A program made the translations under genes and the position numbers. Shown here one piece after another: positions 33,424 to 39,075 of a DNA stretch of 64,000 nucleotides; position 1 is the stretch's first letter, and every line of letters starts with the position of its first letter. The notes under the pieces were generated by a model that saw only the letters and a list, made by a program, of their open reading frames with translations, was not told the DNA's origin and searched no databases. The stretch covers positions 3,722,501 to 3,786,500 of the forward strand of contig NZ_CP022655.2 of NCBI RefSeq assembly GCF_002243345.2, written 5' to 3'. Origin of the DNA: Paenibacillus sp. RUD330. GTDB taxonomy: Bacteria; Bacillota; Bacilli; Paenibacillales; Paenibacillaceae.

Positions 33424-33606
33424 CTACCACGCTCCGTTTGTGGTATACTCGCTGTAGGAATTTTTATCTGTTTCTCCAACTAGCCCGGTGCCCGCCGGGC
33501 TTTTTGGCGTCAATAAAACGAAAGCATCCACTTCCGCGTCATCTCCGTGTTCCATTGCAAAGTCTTCAAGCTGATTTATTACCGACCGAATGTCCATGTT
33601 TGCCAC
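33424..33606 (-). CDS. Hypothetical early phage protein, 60 aa
   Basis: The product (MANMDIRSVINQLEDFAMEH...) follows GGAGGTGGCAA. Its second half overlaps, on the opposite strand, a predicted short RNA with its own promoter and terminator (33444-33505). No family is recognised. Confidence 0.55.
   Translation of the reverse strand: MANMDIRSVINQLEDFAMEHGDDAEVDAFVLLTPKSPAGTGLVGETDKNSYSEYTTNGAW
33444..33505 (+). ncRNA. Candidate short antisense RNA with extended -10 promoter and terminator
   Basis: An extended -10 (TGgTATACT, core 33444-33449) is followed after about 33 bp by GCCCGG tgcccg CCGGGC and TTTTT (33482-33505). A transcript of about 50 bases would start near 33456 and end here. It is antisense to the 60-residue gene at 33424-33606. 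No strong -35 is visible. The two signals could also be coincidental. Confidence 0.4.
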
Positions 33607-33697
33607 CTCCTTTCCAGAAGGTCTGCGCCACTTGCTTTACGTCCTCCATCTGCAGCTGTCCGGCTTGGATGGCTTTTGCGAGGTCCGGCATGGTCAT
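33566..33697 (-). CDS. Small early phage protein, 43 aa
   Basis: The ATG at 33695-33697 follows GGAGGAATGCGAA and overlaps the previous stop (ATGA). The product reads MTMPDLAKAIQAGQLQMEDV and ends VGNKSA after overlapping the next gene start by 41 bases. It is similar in style to small helical phage proteins with a KAIQAGQL turn. Confidence 0.5.
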   Translation of the reverse strand: MTMPDLAKAIQAGQLQMEDVKQVAQTFWKGGGKHGHSVGNKSA

Positions 33698-33789
33698 TTC
33701 GCATTCCTCCTTTCGATTTTCATCAAACTCAGCAGCAGGACTTCAGCGGCCTTTCTTGCATTAGCCAGCTGGCGTTGTTGTCGCGTCAT
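33694..33789 (-). CDS. Tiny basic phage protein, 31 aa
   Basis: The ORF (MTRQQRQLANARKAAEVLLL...) is one basic amphipathic helix, coupled to the next gene by ATGA. It overlaps the end of the 33761 gene by 29 bases. Very short, so support is limited. Confidence 0.4.
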   Translation of the reverse strand: MTRQQRQLANARKAAEVLLLSLMKIERRNAK

Positions 33790-33913
33790 CCTTCACCAGC
33801 CTCCTTCCTTGCCGGTACCATCGTGCATAAGACTTGAGGATAACTCGCCTGAATGCCCCTTCTTTCGAACTGGCATATAGATCAATTAGTACCCGTTCGT
33901 TTTTCAGCCTCAA
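33761..33913 (-). CDS. Small basic phage protein, 50 aa
   Basis: A TTG at 33911-33913 has GGAG eight bases upstream and is preferred to the long upstream frame, which overlaps the previous gene. The product (MRLKNERVLIDLYASSKEGA...) is basic and could bind nucleic acid. It is not recognised. Confidence 0.45.
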   Translation of the reverse strand: MRLKNERVLIDLYASSKEGAFRRVILKSYARWYRQGRRLVKDDATTTPAG

Positions 33914-34169
33914 ATTCAACACTCCTTTGCGTGATATCCATTTGCACCGCGATGTGTCCGTGAAGCTCCGGCCGCTTGTATTCGGGGTGTTTCTTGATGA
34001 AGTCATCCAGGGTAGGCGATCCGCCAGCCATTACGGTCCTATGGGTGTACGCGGTGACAGCTGCCCTCAGCCTTTCAAGAATCTGTTCCCCGTAGAGTGC
34101 TGCCCGCTGCCGGAGCGACAGGCGTTCCCAAAACTCGTACTGCTCGATTTCGTGCTGCAGTTGGCTCAT
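33882..34169 (-). CDS. Hypothetical early phage protein, 95 aa
   Basis: The product (MSQLQHEIEQYEFWERLSLR...) is helical and charged. Its start overlaps the stop of the preceding gene (ATGA). The function is unknown. Confidence 0.6.
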   Translation of the reverse strand: MSQLQHEIEQYEFWERLSLRQRAALYGEQILERLRAAVTAYTHRTVMAGGSPTLDDFIKKHPEYKRPELHGHIAVQMDITQRSVEFEAEKRTGTN

Positions 34170-34465
34170 GCCGATTCCCCCTTCTCAATGCCGGTCAGCG
34201 TGTTCCACAGGCTATCCATGTCGATCAGCCAGATTCGCTTTCGTGCGCCCTCCGAATCGCCGTTCTGCAAGCACTCCAGCACCTCTTGGATACCGTAGAT
34301 CGAATCGTTCAGCACCTTTTCCGGCGTCTTCGGTGCGCGGAAGTCGATCAGCGACTTGATCTCCGGTTGCGGCTTCTTCTGCTCCCGCAGCCATTCGTAA
34401 GGGTTGATGCTCGTTTGCTCTTCCCGGCCGTAACGTTCCGTTTGCTGGATGATGGGATGGTCCAT
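34166..34465 (-). CDS. Hypothetical early phage protein, 99 aa
   Basis: The ATG at 34463-34465 (MDHPIIQQTERYGREEQTSI) follows GAGGAGGCTTAAC. The protein contains NPYEWLREQKKPQPEIKSLI and a helical C-terminus. It is not recognised. Confidence 0.6.
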   Translation of the reverse strand: MDHPIIQQTERYGREEQTSINPYEWLREQKKPQPEIKSLIDFRAPKTPEKVLNDSIYGIQEVLECLQNGDSEGARKRIWLIDMDSLWNTLTGIEKGESA

Positions 34466-34466
34466 G

Positions 34467-34595
34467 TTAAGCCTCCTCCTGTTTAATGCCGCCACTTAGG
34501 CAGATCTGGCACACTTTAACTTTGATCCCGGCAGCGCCTAAAGTGGCAGGTTTCTTTCCGGCCCAACCACACTTTGCACACTTCCAAACCTTCAT
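34467..34595 (-). CDS. Small zinc-ribbon protein, 42 aa
   Basis: The ORF reads MKVWKCAKCGWAGKKPATLG and continues to VKVCQICLSGGIKQEEA, with two CxxC knuckles 22 residues apart, which is a compact zinc ribbon. Its start overlaps the end of the previous gene and its tail carries the binding site of the next gene. Such ribbons often bind DNA or polymerase. Confidence 0.65.
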   Translation of the reverse strand: MKVWKCAKCGWAGKKPATLGAAGIKVKVCQICLSGGIKQEEA

Positions 34596-34870
34596 TCCTC
34601 TTCCTCCATTCGCTTCATCATTTCATCCAGCACCGCCTGGGCATCTTGCTCGAAAAACCGCACGGCGATCTGCTCGCGTTCTTCAAGACTAAAATTGTAC
34701 TTAAACGATAGGTTTGCTCGGCTTAAAGCGCTGGGGTAGCCCATTTCCGCTACCGTCGCCTCTGCATCTCGCCAAAAGTAGAGGTAAGCGTGTTTTCGCT
34801 TGGCGGCCGGGGAGCGCAGCCGGTGGAATTTCTCTATCGCCTGTCGGAGTCGGTATGTTATGAGCTTCAC
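34592..34870 (-). CDS. Hypothetical early phage protein, 92 aa
   Basis: A GTG at 34868-34870 (MKLITYRLRQAIEKFHRLRS) follows GGGGGAGCCGC and is preferred to the TTG at 34909. The sequence has a basic N-terminus and an acidic C-terminal tail (EMMKRMEEEE). It is not recognised. Confidence 0.55.
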   Translation of the reverse strand: MKLITYRLRQAIEKFHRLRSPAAKRKHAYLYFWRDAEATVAEMGYPSALSRANLSFKYNFSLEEREQIAVRFFEQDAQAVLDEMMKRMEEEE

Positions 34871-34909
34871 GCGGCTCCCCCTCACTCGATATTCAATTGT
34901 CCGGTACAA

Positions 34910-35077
34910 TCAGAGTTCTTCCCCTCTTGCGATGATTTCTTCGATGATGGCCCAGGCGGCTGTGGCGATTTCGGAATCAATCTCAGCCTGTACATCCGGA
35001 TCGTCGGAGATCATGGAGTCGTTGATATGCACGGTGGCATTTCCAAGCTGATAAGTAGCTGCGTACTTCTTTTCCAT
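34910..35077 (-). CDS. Small acidic early phage protein, 55 aa
   Basis: The ATG at 35075-35077 (MEKKYAATYQLGNATVHIND) follows GAGGTGATGAC; the frame continues upstream but without a binding site. A short beta part is followed by an acidic helix. The function is unknown. Confidence 0.6.
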   Translation of the reverse strand: MEKKYAATYQLGNATVHINDSMISDDPDVQAEIDSEIATAAWAIIEEIIARGEEL

Positions 35078-35146
35078 GTCATCACCTCTACCTACATGCT
35101 TATGAGGTGTGATGGGTTGGACGGCCCTTATCATTCGTTATGCCTC

Positions 35147-35806
35147 CTAAGCTGCCCGAGGTCTCCAGGCATTGATGTAGTTCAGAAGTTCTTGAAGTTC
35201 GATTCGACGGACGTCTTTGTAACTTGAAACCGCCCAGCGATCTTTGATTTCTCTATGGAGCTGACGGAAATATTCGCTGCGGATGTTGGAGTCTTCTACC
35301 ATACCGTAGACCCTGGATGCCACTGCCCGTTGTACTTTGCGCTGTTCTCCACTGAATAGGGTGATTTGTTCGTCGACCTTAGTCTCAATGGAAGCAATTC
35401 GATCCTCGACGGTGTTCATTCGTTCTTCGTGATCGATCATGGCCTTCATCATTACAACTCTTTGTTGCCGTTCGTCCATGATTTCAACATTGTTCTGCTG
35501 ACGCTTTTCCATTTCTTCAAACTTAGTGACATAAGCTGCCGTGAAGAGAATTCCTTTTTCACCGGTCATCTTGTTCGCTACCATGTCGCATCCTTTTCGA
35601 GTAAGCAAGTAACATTTAAGCGTTCTCCCTGTTGAGTCAACATACGAGCTTTCGATGAAGAAATCACTCGGCCCAATTTTGGACTCAGTAAGAATCGAAG
35701 CGTACAGATCAATGTCTCTCAACAAATGCTTGTGCAATTTTCCGGTCACATCTGCGATTTCGCGACTATCAGCCAACAACTTCCCTTGTATGCTGACAAG
35801 CTTCAT
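35147..35806 (-). CDS. Rha-family antirepressor with ORF6C domain
   Basis: The ATG at 35804-35806 (MKLVSIQGKLLADSREIADV) follows AAAGGCGG. Residues 1-95 match phage Rha proteins (DSREIADVTGKLHKHLLRDI, SYVDSTGRTLKCYLLTRKGC). The C-terminal 90 residues match ORF6C (VASRVYGMVEDSNIRSEYFR, LQELLNYINAWRP). Proteins of this build are antirepressors or early lytic regulators. It is the first gene after cro in the rightward-to-leftward early operon, behind an extra operator at 35876-35890. Confidence 0.87.
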   Translation of the reverse strand: MKLVSIQGKLLADSREIADVTGKLHKHLLRDIDLYASILTESKIGPSDFFIESSYVDSTGRTLKCYLLTRKGCDMVANKMTGEKGILFTAAYVTKFEEMEKRQQNNVEIMDERQQRVVMMKAMIDHEERMNTVEDRIASIETKVDEQITLFSGEQRKVQRAVASRVYGMVEDSNIRSEYFRQLHREIKDRWAVSSYKDVRRIELQELLNYINAWRPRAA

Positions 35807-35875
35807 GATATTTCCGCCTTTCCGTGTAGATTTATTTGTTATAAAATTCACTTAGCTTTCATAAGATAATTTTCG

Positions 35876-35890
35876 ATCACGATACGCGAT
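35876..35890. promoter_or_regulatory. Third immunity operator, between cro and rha
   Basis: ATCACGATACGCGAT matches the 15-bp form seen at the divergent promoter (ATCAC-N5-GTGAT) with one change in the right arm. It overlaps the stop codon region of the Cro-like gene and lies upstream of the Rha gene. Confidence 0.6.
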
Positions 35891-36080
35891 CAATTTGAGC
35901 AAAAAAAAGATCATAGATACTCACTCCGAAATGTTTTGCCAGTTTGGTCCTTAGCTCCTGCCTCGGAAACCGCTGGCCGGACTCAATCATCGCATACGTG
36001 CTGTAGGGAATACCGATTTGCTTAGCCATCTCATGTAAGGATCGGTCTCCACGAAGCTTCCGAAGCTTTTGGTTCCTCAT
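35877..36080 (-). CDS. Cro-like XRE regulator, 67 aa
   Basis: The product is one helix-turn-helix domain (SLHEMAKQIGIPYSTYAMIE, SGQRFPRQELRTKLAKHFGV) with a short tail. It is divergent from the CI-like gene and heads the early lytic operon, the standard place of Cro. GGAGGTGAGAAT precedes its ATG. A sigma-A promoter with two operators lies directly upstream. Confidence 0.88.
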   Translation of the reverse strand: MRNQKLRKLRGDRSLHEMAKQIGIPYSTYAMIESGQRFPRQELRTKLAKHFGVSIYDLFFAQIDRVS

Positions 36081-36095
36081 ATTCTCACCTCCTTA

Positions 36096-36152
36096 ATCAC
36101 GGATCGTGATCGGCTATAACTGAAGTATACGATCACTAAACGTGATCGTCAA
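36096..36152 (-). promoter_or_regulatory. Early lytic promoter with two operators
   Basis: On the minus strand TTGACG (36147-36152) and TATACT (36124-36129) are spaced by 17 bp. The operator ATCAC-taaac-GTGAT (36132-36146), extended to 8-bp arms over 36129-36149, fills the spacer. A second operator ATCACGGATCGTGAT (36096-36110) lies downstream of the start site and before the cro ribosome site. Binding here would block the lytic promoter. Confidence 0.85.
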
Positions 36153-36219
36153 GTCCTTTTTGGAAATTTTTTCGCATTTCGTGACTGTGTAGATCAACAA
36201 GCGGTAAATACACAACTGG

Positions 36220-36238
36220 TCACATTATGTGATAATAT
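36220..36238 (+). promoter_or_regulatory. CI-like gene promoter region with perfect palindrome
   Basis: TCACATTATGTGA (36220-36232) is a perfect inverted repeat directly before a TAATAT -10 element (36233-36238). Its half-site TCAC resembles the half-site of the other operators, but the spacing differs, so another regulator or a weaker CI site is possible. Confidence 0.55.
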
Positions 36239-36262
36239 TTGAATTAGATTTGGAGGTGCTTT

Positions 36263-36622
36263 ATGGAAACATTTGGTTCGCGGTTGGCCTATTTGAGAAG
36301 TAGAACCGGTTTATCTCAAGAGGAGTTAGCAGAGCGGTTAAAGATAGCAAAAAGCACTTTGGGTATGTACGAAACAGGTAAGCGTGAGCCAAGTCATGAG
36401 ATGACTGCGCGAATCGCTGATTATTTTGAAGTTAACATTGATTGGCTCACGACTGGGAGGGAAAGCGTGTATACGCAGCAACTTTCAAAACAGGAGTTAT
36501 TGTTGAAAGAGATTGTGGAGAAGTATGAAATTGACTTAGAACGGCCGGGAAGTAAGGAGAAATTAGAGAAAATTATTCAGGTGGTATTTGAAGACGTTGA
36601 GCGGAACTCCAAAGAAAATTGA
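36263..36622 (+). CDS. CI-like phage repressor, 119 aa
   Basis: GGAGGTGCTTT precedes the ATG. An XRE domain covers residues 5-62 (LAYLRSRTGLSQEELAERLK, IAKSTLGMYETGKREPSHEM). The C-terminal 50 residues are helical and charged and contain no S24 peptidase, so induction cannot occur by LexA-type self-cleavage. It is divergent from cro and should maintain lysogeny through the repeated operators. Confidence 0.88.
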   Translation: METFGSRLAYLRSRTGLSQEELAERLKIAKSTLGMYETGKREPSHEMTARIADYFEVNIDWLTTGRESVYTQQLSKQELLLKEIVEKYEIDLERPGSKEKLEKIIQVVFEDVERNSKEN

Positions 36623-36701
36623 TTAGCTCGTCTTGGTTTTCTTCACTAAGTTCTGGGATATCAGCAGCAAGCCCAGCAACAACCTTCTGCGGTTCTGTCA
36701 T
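36573..36701 (-). CDS. Small acidic protein, 42 aa, convergent with repressor
   Basis: The ATG at 36699-36701 (MTEPQKVVAGLAADIPELSE) follows GAGGAG at nine bases. Its end overlaps the repressor gene by 50 bases on the opposite strand. The composition is protein-like (NQDELINFLWSSAQRLQIPP). It could modulate the repressor, but there is no direct support. Confidence 0.4.
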   Translation of the reverse strand: MTEPQKVVAGLAADIPELSEENQDELINFLWSSAQRLQIPPE

Positions 36702-36745
36702 TCCAGTCAACTCCTCGGCGTCTTCTAATAAGTTAATGATACTAA

Positions 36746-36757
36746 GAACACTTGTTC
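36746..36757. promoter_or_regulatory. LexA/DinR-like box (GAAC-N4-GTTC)
   Basis: GAACACTTGTTC matches the core GAAC-N4-GTTC of the Bacillus SOS box, though the outer C and G are not kept. It lies 30 bp upstream of the XRE gene at 36787. If functional it would make this regulator damage-inducible, which fits a repressor without its own peptidase. Confidence 0.45.
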
Positions 36758-36786
36758 CTATCAACTAAAAAGTGAGGAGTATCGTT

Positions 36787-37005
36787 ATGGCTCTCTTTGA
36801 AGCCGGGCGATGCTTACTCCGTCAGTTCCGAGAAGATAAAGGCATAACACAGCAAGAACTTGCTGACCTTGCCGGTATATCTCGTTCGCAGTTGTCGGCT
36901 TATGAAAGAAGAAAGTACACCATGAATATTGAGGATGCCCGTTCCTTTGCGGAAATCTTCAACTGCCACATCGATGACCTGTACGATTGGAAGCGAATTG
37001 ACTGA
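36787..37005 (+). CDS. Second XRE regulator in immunity region, 72 aa
   Basis: The ATG at 36787 (MALFEAGRCLLRQFREDKGI) follows GAGGAGTATCGTT and is preferred to the one at 36772. The helix-turn-helix is TQQELADLAGISRSQLSAYE. It ends HIDDLYDWKRID, as do many small Cro-like proteins. It may act as an antagonist of the CI-like protein or as a regulator of the adjacent agr-like cassette. Confidence 0.82.
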   Translation: MALFEAGRCLLRQFREDKGITQQELADLAGISRSQLSAYERRKYTMNIEDARSFAEIFNCHIDDLYDWKRID

Positions 37006-37225
37006 GCGAGCAGGCGAAGAGATAATCTCTTCCGCCCCTCGTGAAAACAGACAAGATACATAACGCATATATTGAGTCAACTATTAAAAGGGAAGCTTAC
37101 ATAATCAAAGTATCACACCGTGAAACTCATATGGTGTCGAATCTTGTATTAGATAGTCAAACAATCAATACTAGTATCGATTTTACTTTACAGAATCTGT
37201 ATCAATAGGATATAATTTCTTCCCA
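37006..37225. other. AT-rich intergenic region between XRE gene and agr-like cassette
   Basis: No gene is seen. A hairpin GGCGAAGAGA taa TCTCTTCCGCC (about 37010-37034) lacks a clear T run. A plus-strand promoter-like pair TTTACA and TATAAT with about 18 bp between them ends near 37217 and points into the 3' end of the LytTR gene, so an antisense transcript is possible. Confidence 0.35.
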
Positions 37226-37258
37226 AAAAAAAGAGACCGCCCATTTGGCTAGTCTCTT
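37226..37258 (-). terminator. Terminator of the agr-like cassette
   Basis: On the minus strand AGAGAC-ta-GCC aaat GGgC-g-GTCTCT is followed by a run of eight or more T. It overlaps the last codons of the LytTR gene. Confidence 0.75.
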
Positions 37259-37608
37259 ATTAGATGCGCGATTAAATGCCTATTCCCCTTGGAAACAGTC
37301 CCCACTACCCCATTAGGAAAATGGGCTTCCAATTTGTTATAAGATTCTTTCACGTAATCAATGTTCTTTATATTCAGAAGGTTGGTTGAATCCAGAGCAA
37401 GTATCCCGAATTCTAAAAATGCAACCTTACATGCATCCAAGGTTAGAAATACGCTGTATACGCCATCCTTAGTATAAAACCGAGGAACATGGTAATTTTT
37501 CTTGGGCTGATAGGAATCGATCTTGTATATATCAGCGATCTTGAAAAACACGCACTCCCCGGTTTCTTTGCCATTTTCAATTCTCATTCCATAGATCTCA
37601 TCGTTCAT
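37249..37608 (-). CDS. Stand-alone LytTR DNA-binding regulator of agr-like cassette, 119 aa
   Basis: The protein lacks a receiver domain. Its C-terminal 85 residues follow the LytTR plan: FFKIADIYKIDSYQPKKNYH (strand pair near residue 21), DGVYSVFLTLDACKVAFLEF, LALDSTNLLNIKNIDYVKES and a final GVVGTVSKGNRHLIAHLI. AgrA uses the same fold to bind DNA. Here a single-domain form is encoded after the peptide and processing genes. It could be held or released by the membrane protein at 38267, as in LytTR regulatory systems that pair a LytTR protein with a membrane inhibitor. Confidence 0.75.
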   Translation of the reverse strand: MNDEIYGMRIENGKETGECVFFKIADIYKIDSYQPKKNYHVPRFYTKDGVYSVFLTLDACKVAFLEFGILALDSTNLLNIKNIDYVKESYNKLEAHFPNGVVGTVSKGNRHLIAHLIRD

Positions 37609-37622
37609 TATGCTCGACTCAC

Positions 37623-37745
37623 TTATTTTTTCAATTCTTTAGGGACGGCAGCAGAACCGAGAATGACTTTGAACTCAACATTAGCCGCTTTTTCACCTGC
37701 AGCTTGCAAATTCTTTTGCAGGAAGTTTGAAATGATCTTATTCAA
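37623..37745 (-). CDS. AgrD-like signal peptide precursor without the usual Cys/Ser, 40 aa
   Basis: A TTG start at 37743-37745 has AAGGAGG nine bases upstream, inside the end of agrB. The product reads MNKIISNFLQKNLQAAGEKA then ANVEFKVILGSAAVPKELKK. An amphipathic N-terminal helix and the C-terminal VPKEL motif are as in AgrD (VPTEL/LPKEL). Aligned on that motif, the ring-forming Cys or Ser position is Phe or Glu, so a normal thiolactone or lactone cannot form there. It was too short for automatic calling. It is the probable substrate of the adjacent AgrB. Confidence 0.68.
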   Translation of the reverse strand: MNKIISNFLQKNLQAAGEKAANVEFKVILGSAAVPKELKK

Positions 37746-38265
37746 CTTTTATCACCTCCTTTTTATGAACAAGCAAAGTTGACTGGAAAAAGAAGACGAG
37801 AGCAAGTATTGGGTTTAGAAAATAAAGGTTGGAGAGGATTAATAGAACGGCGAGAAATTTCATTCTTTGAGACATTTCATGGCTGAGGTTTGTGTCTTGT
37901 TTTCGAAATGGGGCGAAGTATAAGAACATAAGTACGCTAATCACGGACAATATTAGCACGATCGTCTTCGAAAGATCAATAAGAGGAATTGGAAAAATTA
38001 ATAGAGCTGTTACGATCGAACACCACGTAAGTGAATTTAGATGATGCCCGCCCGATAAAAACCGTATCAAGCAAAATGAAAAAAAGGCAAAAAGTGTTTG
38101 GCCAAGATTATCGGTGCTTAAACCAGCGACAGCCGTAAGAACAAGTGCCAAGAAAAAATTTAACGCAAGCCCTATTACCCAGGCCATAACCTCTACACTT
38201 GAAGGACCTTCTGGATCTGCTTCCTTTATATATGTTGCTAATTTTCTAGATGCTTGTTCAATCAC
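37738..38265 (-). CDS. AgrB-like peptide-processing membrane protease
   Basis: The 175-residue protein has five or six membrane segments and the AgrB active-site block RFLSGGHHLNSLTWC: His75 and Cys82 have the same 7-residue spacing as His77 and Cys84 of the staphylococcal enzyme, and the Arg and GG before them are kept. AgrB cleaves and cyclises AgrD at the membrane. The 3' end overlaps the peptide gene by 8 bases, so both are co-translated. Presence in a prophage immunity region is unusual. Confidence 0.88.
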   Translation of the reverse strand: MIEQASRKLATYIKEADPEGPSSVEVMAWVIGLALNFFLALVLTAVAGLSTDNLGQTLFAFFSFCLIRFLSGGHHLNSLTWCSIVTALLIFPIPLIDLSKTIVLILSVISVLMFLYFAPFRKQDTNLSHEMSQRMKFLAVLLILSNLYFLNPILALVFFFQSTLLVHKKEVIKVE

Positions 38266-38266
38266 T

Positions 38267-38920
38267 TTAGTTCAGATCTCTCCTTTTAGACAGGTAATAG
38301 TTCATTCCGAAAACAGCTAAAGAGATAAAGAACAAGATGTTGGAATTCAACTTTTGAAAAATAAAAAGCGTCCCCAAAATAATTATGAAAGCGGCAATAT
38401 TGCTTAATAGGATACCCTTGTTTATAAGTTTATTATAATCTTCTTTTAAATAAAAACTGTGCGGCGGTGCGGCAATGAATGCAAAGCCGAAATTGAACAC
38501 CTTATAAACTGCTGCCACCAAGAAGGCGAGAATTATGCCGCATACCTGAAGGATATAAGCTGAGAAACCATCAGCGCTAGATAAAAAGTTCTCGTCCATT
38601 CCGGTAAGTGTCATAAATTGATAGATAATCAATTGAATATCTAAATATAGCAATAATGTTGTAGCTATCATAATAGAGGAAAAAATGAATCTATACTGCA
38701 TCACATATCTGAAGAACAACAGAAAAGATATCGCCTGTAAAGGAAAGTCAATTACATACAAATTCAATCTCACTCTTAGGTAATAAGACGTTATTGAAAG
38801 AATGATGGCTAGTATTCCTATTTGGAGAATCCACTCTTTGAGGGGCTGTCTATAAATTTTCAAAGCTAATGCAAACACAGCAAACACATCAAAAACACCA
38901 ATAGCGACATATGTAAACAT
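38267..38920 (-). CDS. AgrC-sensor-like membrane protein without kinase domain, 217 aa
   Basis: AGGTGG precedes the ATG. The protein is nearly all membrane: hydrophobic segments near residues 3-20, 30-47, 55-70, 78-98, 122-145, 172-188 and 193-210. This fits the 6-helix input domain of AgrC-type sensors, but the protein ends KRRDLN where the histidine kinase part would begin. It is the first gene of the cassette, followed by agrB with one base between. It may be a peptide receptor that controls the LytTR protein by direct contact. Confidence 0.68.
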   Translation of the reverse strand: MFTYVAIGVFDVFAVFALALKIYRQPLKEWILQIGILAIILSITSYYLRVRLNLYVIDFPLQAISFLLFFRYVMQYRFIFSSIMIATTLLLYLDIQLIIYQFMTLTGMDENFLSSADGFSAYILQVCGIILAFLVAAVYKVFNFGFAFIAAPPHSFYLKEDYNKLINKGILLSNIAAFIIILGTLFIFQKLNSNILFFISLAVFGMNYYLSKRRDLN

Positions 38921-39075
38921 TCCGGCCCACCTTTGAGTTTAATACCACAATTATACATTCGACTGGTACTTTTTTACTACACACAATACGAAGAATTAGA
39001 CAGGCAATAAATCGCAGTTCTCCGTTAACGTTCATTGACTTATAATGACTTTATCAACGAACTGCAGGAGGAACT
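38921..39075. promoter_or_regulatory. Shared control region of agr-like cassette and recombinase
   Basis: On the minus strand a TATAAT element lies about 30 bp before the 38920 start, with no good -35. On the plus strand a TATAAT (39041-39046) precedes the recombinase, flanked by direct repeats ATTGACT (39034-39040) and AATGACT (39044-39050) with a 10-bp period. AACGTTCAT (39027-39035) and TCCGTTAAC (39021-39029) match the loose LytTR half-site [TA][AC][CA]GTTN[AG][TG] at 9 and 8 of 9 positions. Confidence 0.45.

Noticed and set aside
37212-37258. Plus-strand promoter plus terminator as a small RNA against the LytTR gene
   Set aside because: The hairpin lacks a proper T run on the plus strand, so only a possible promoter is noted within the intergenic entry.
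39040-39064. TTGACT directly followed by TATAAT as a sigma-A promoter for the recombinase
   Set aside because: The two hexamers are adjacent and cannot act together; only the TATAAT is kept as a possible -10, and no clear mother-cell sigma promoter was found either.
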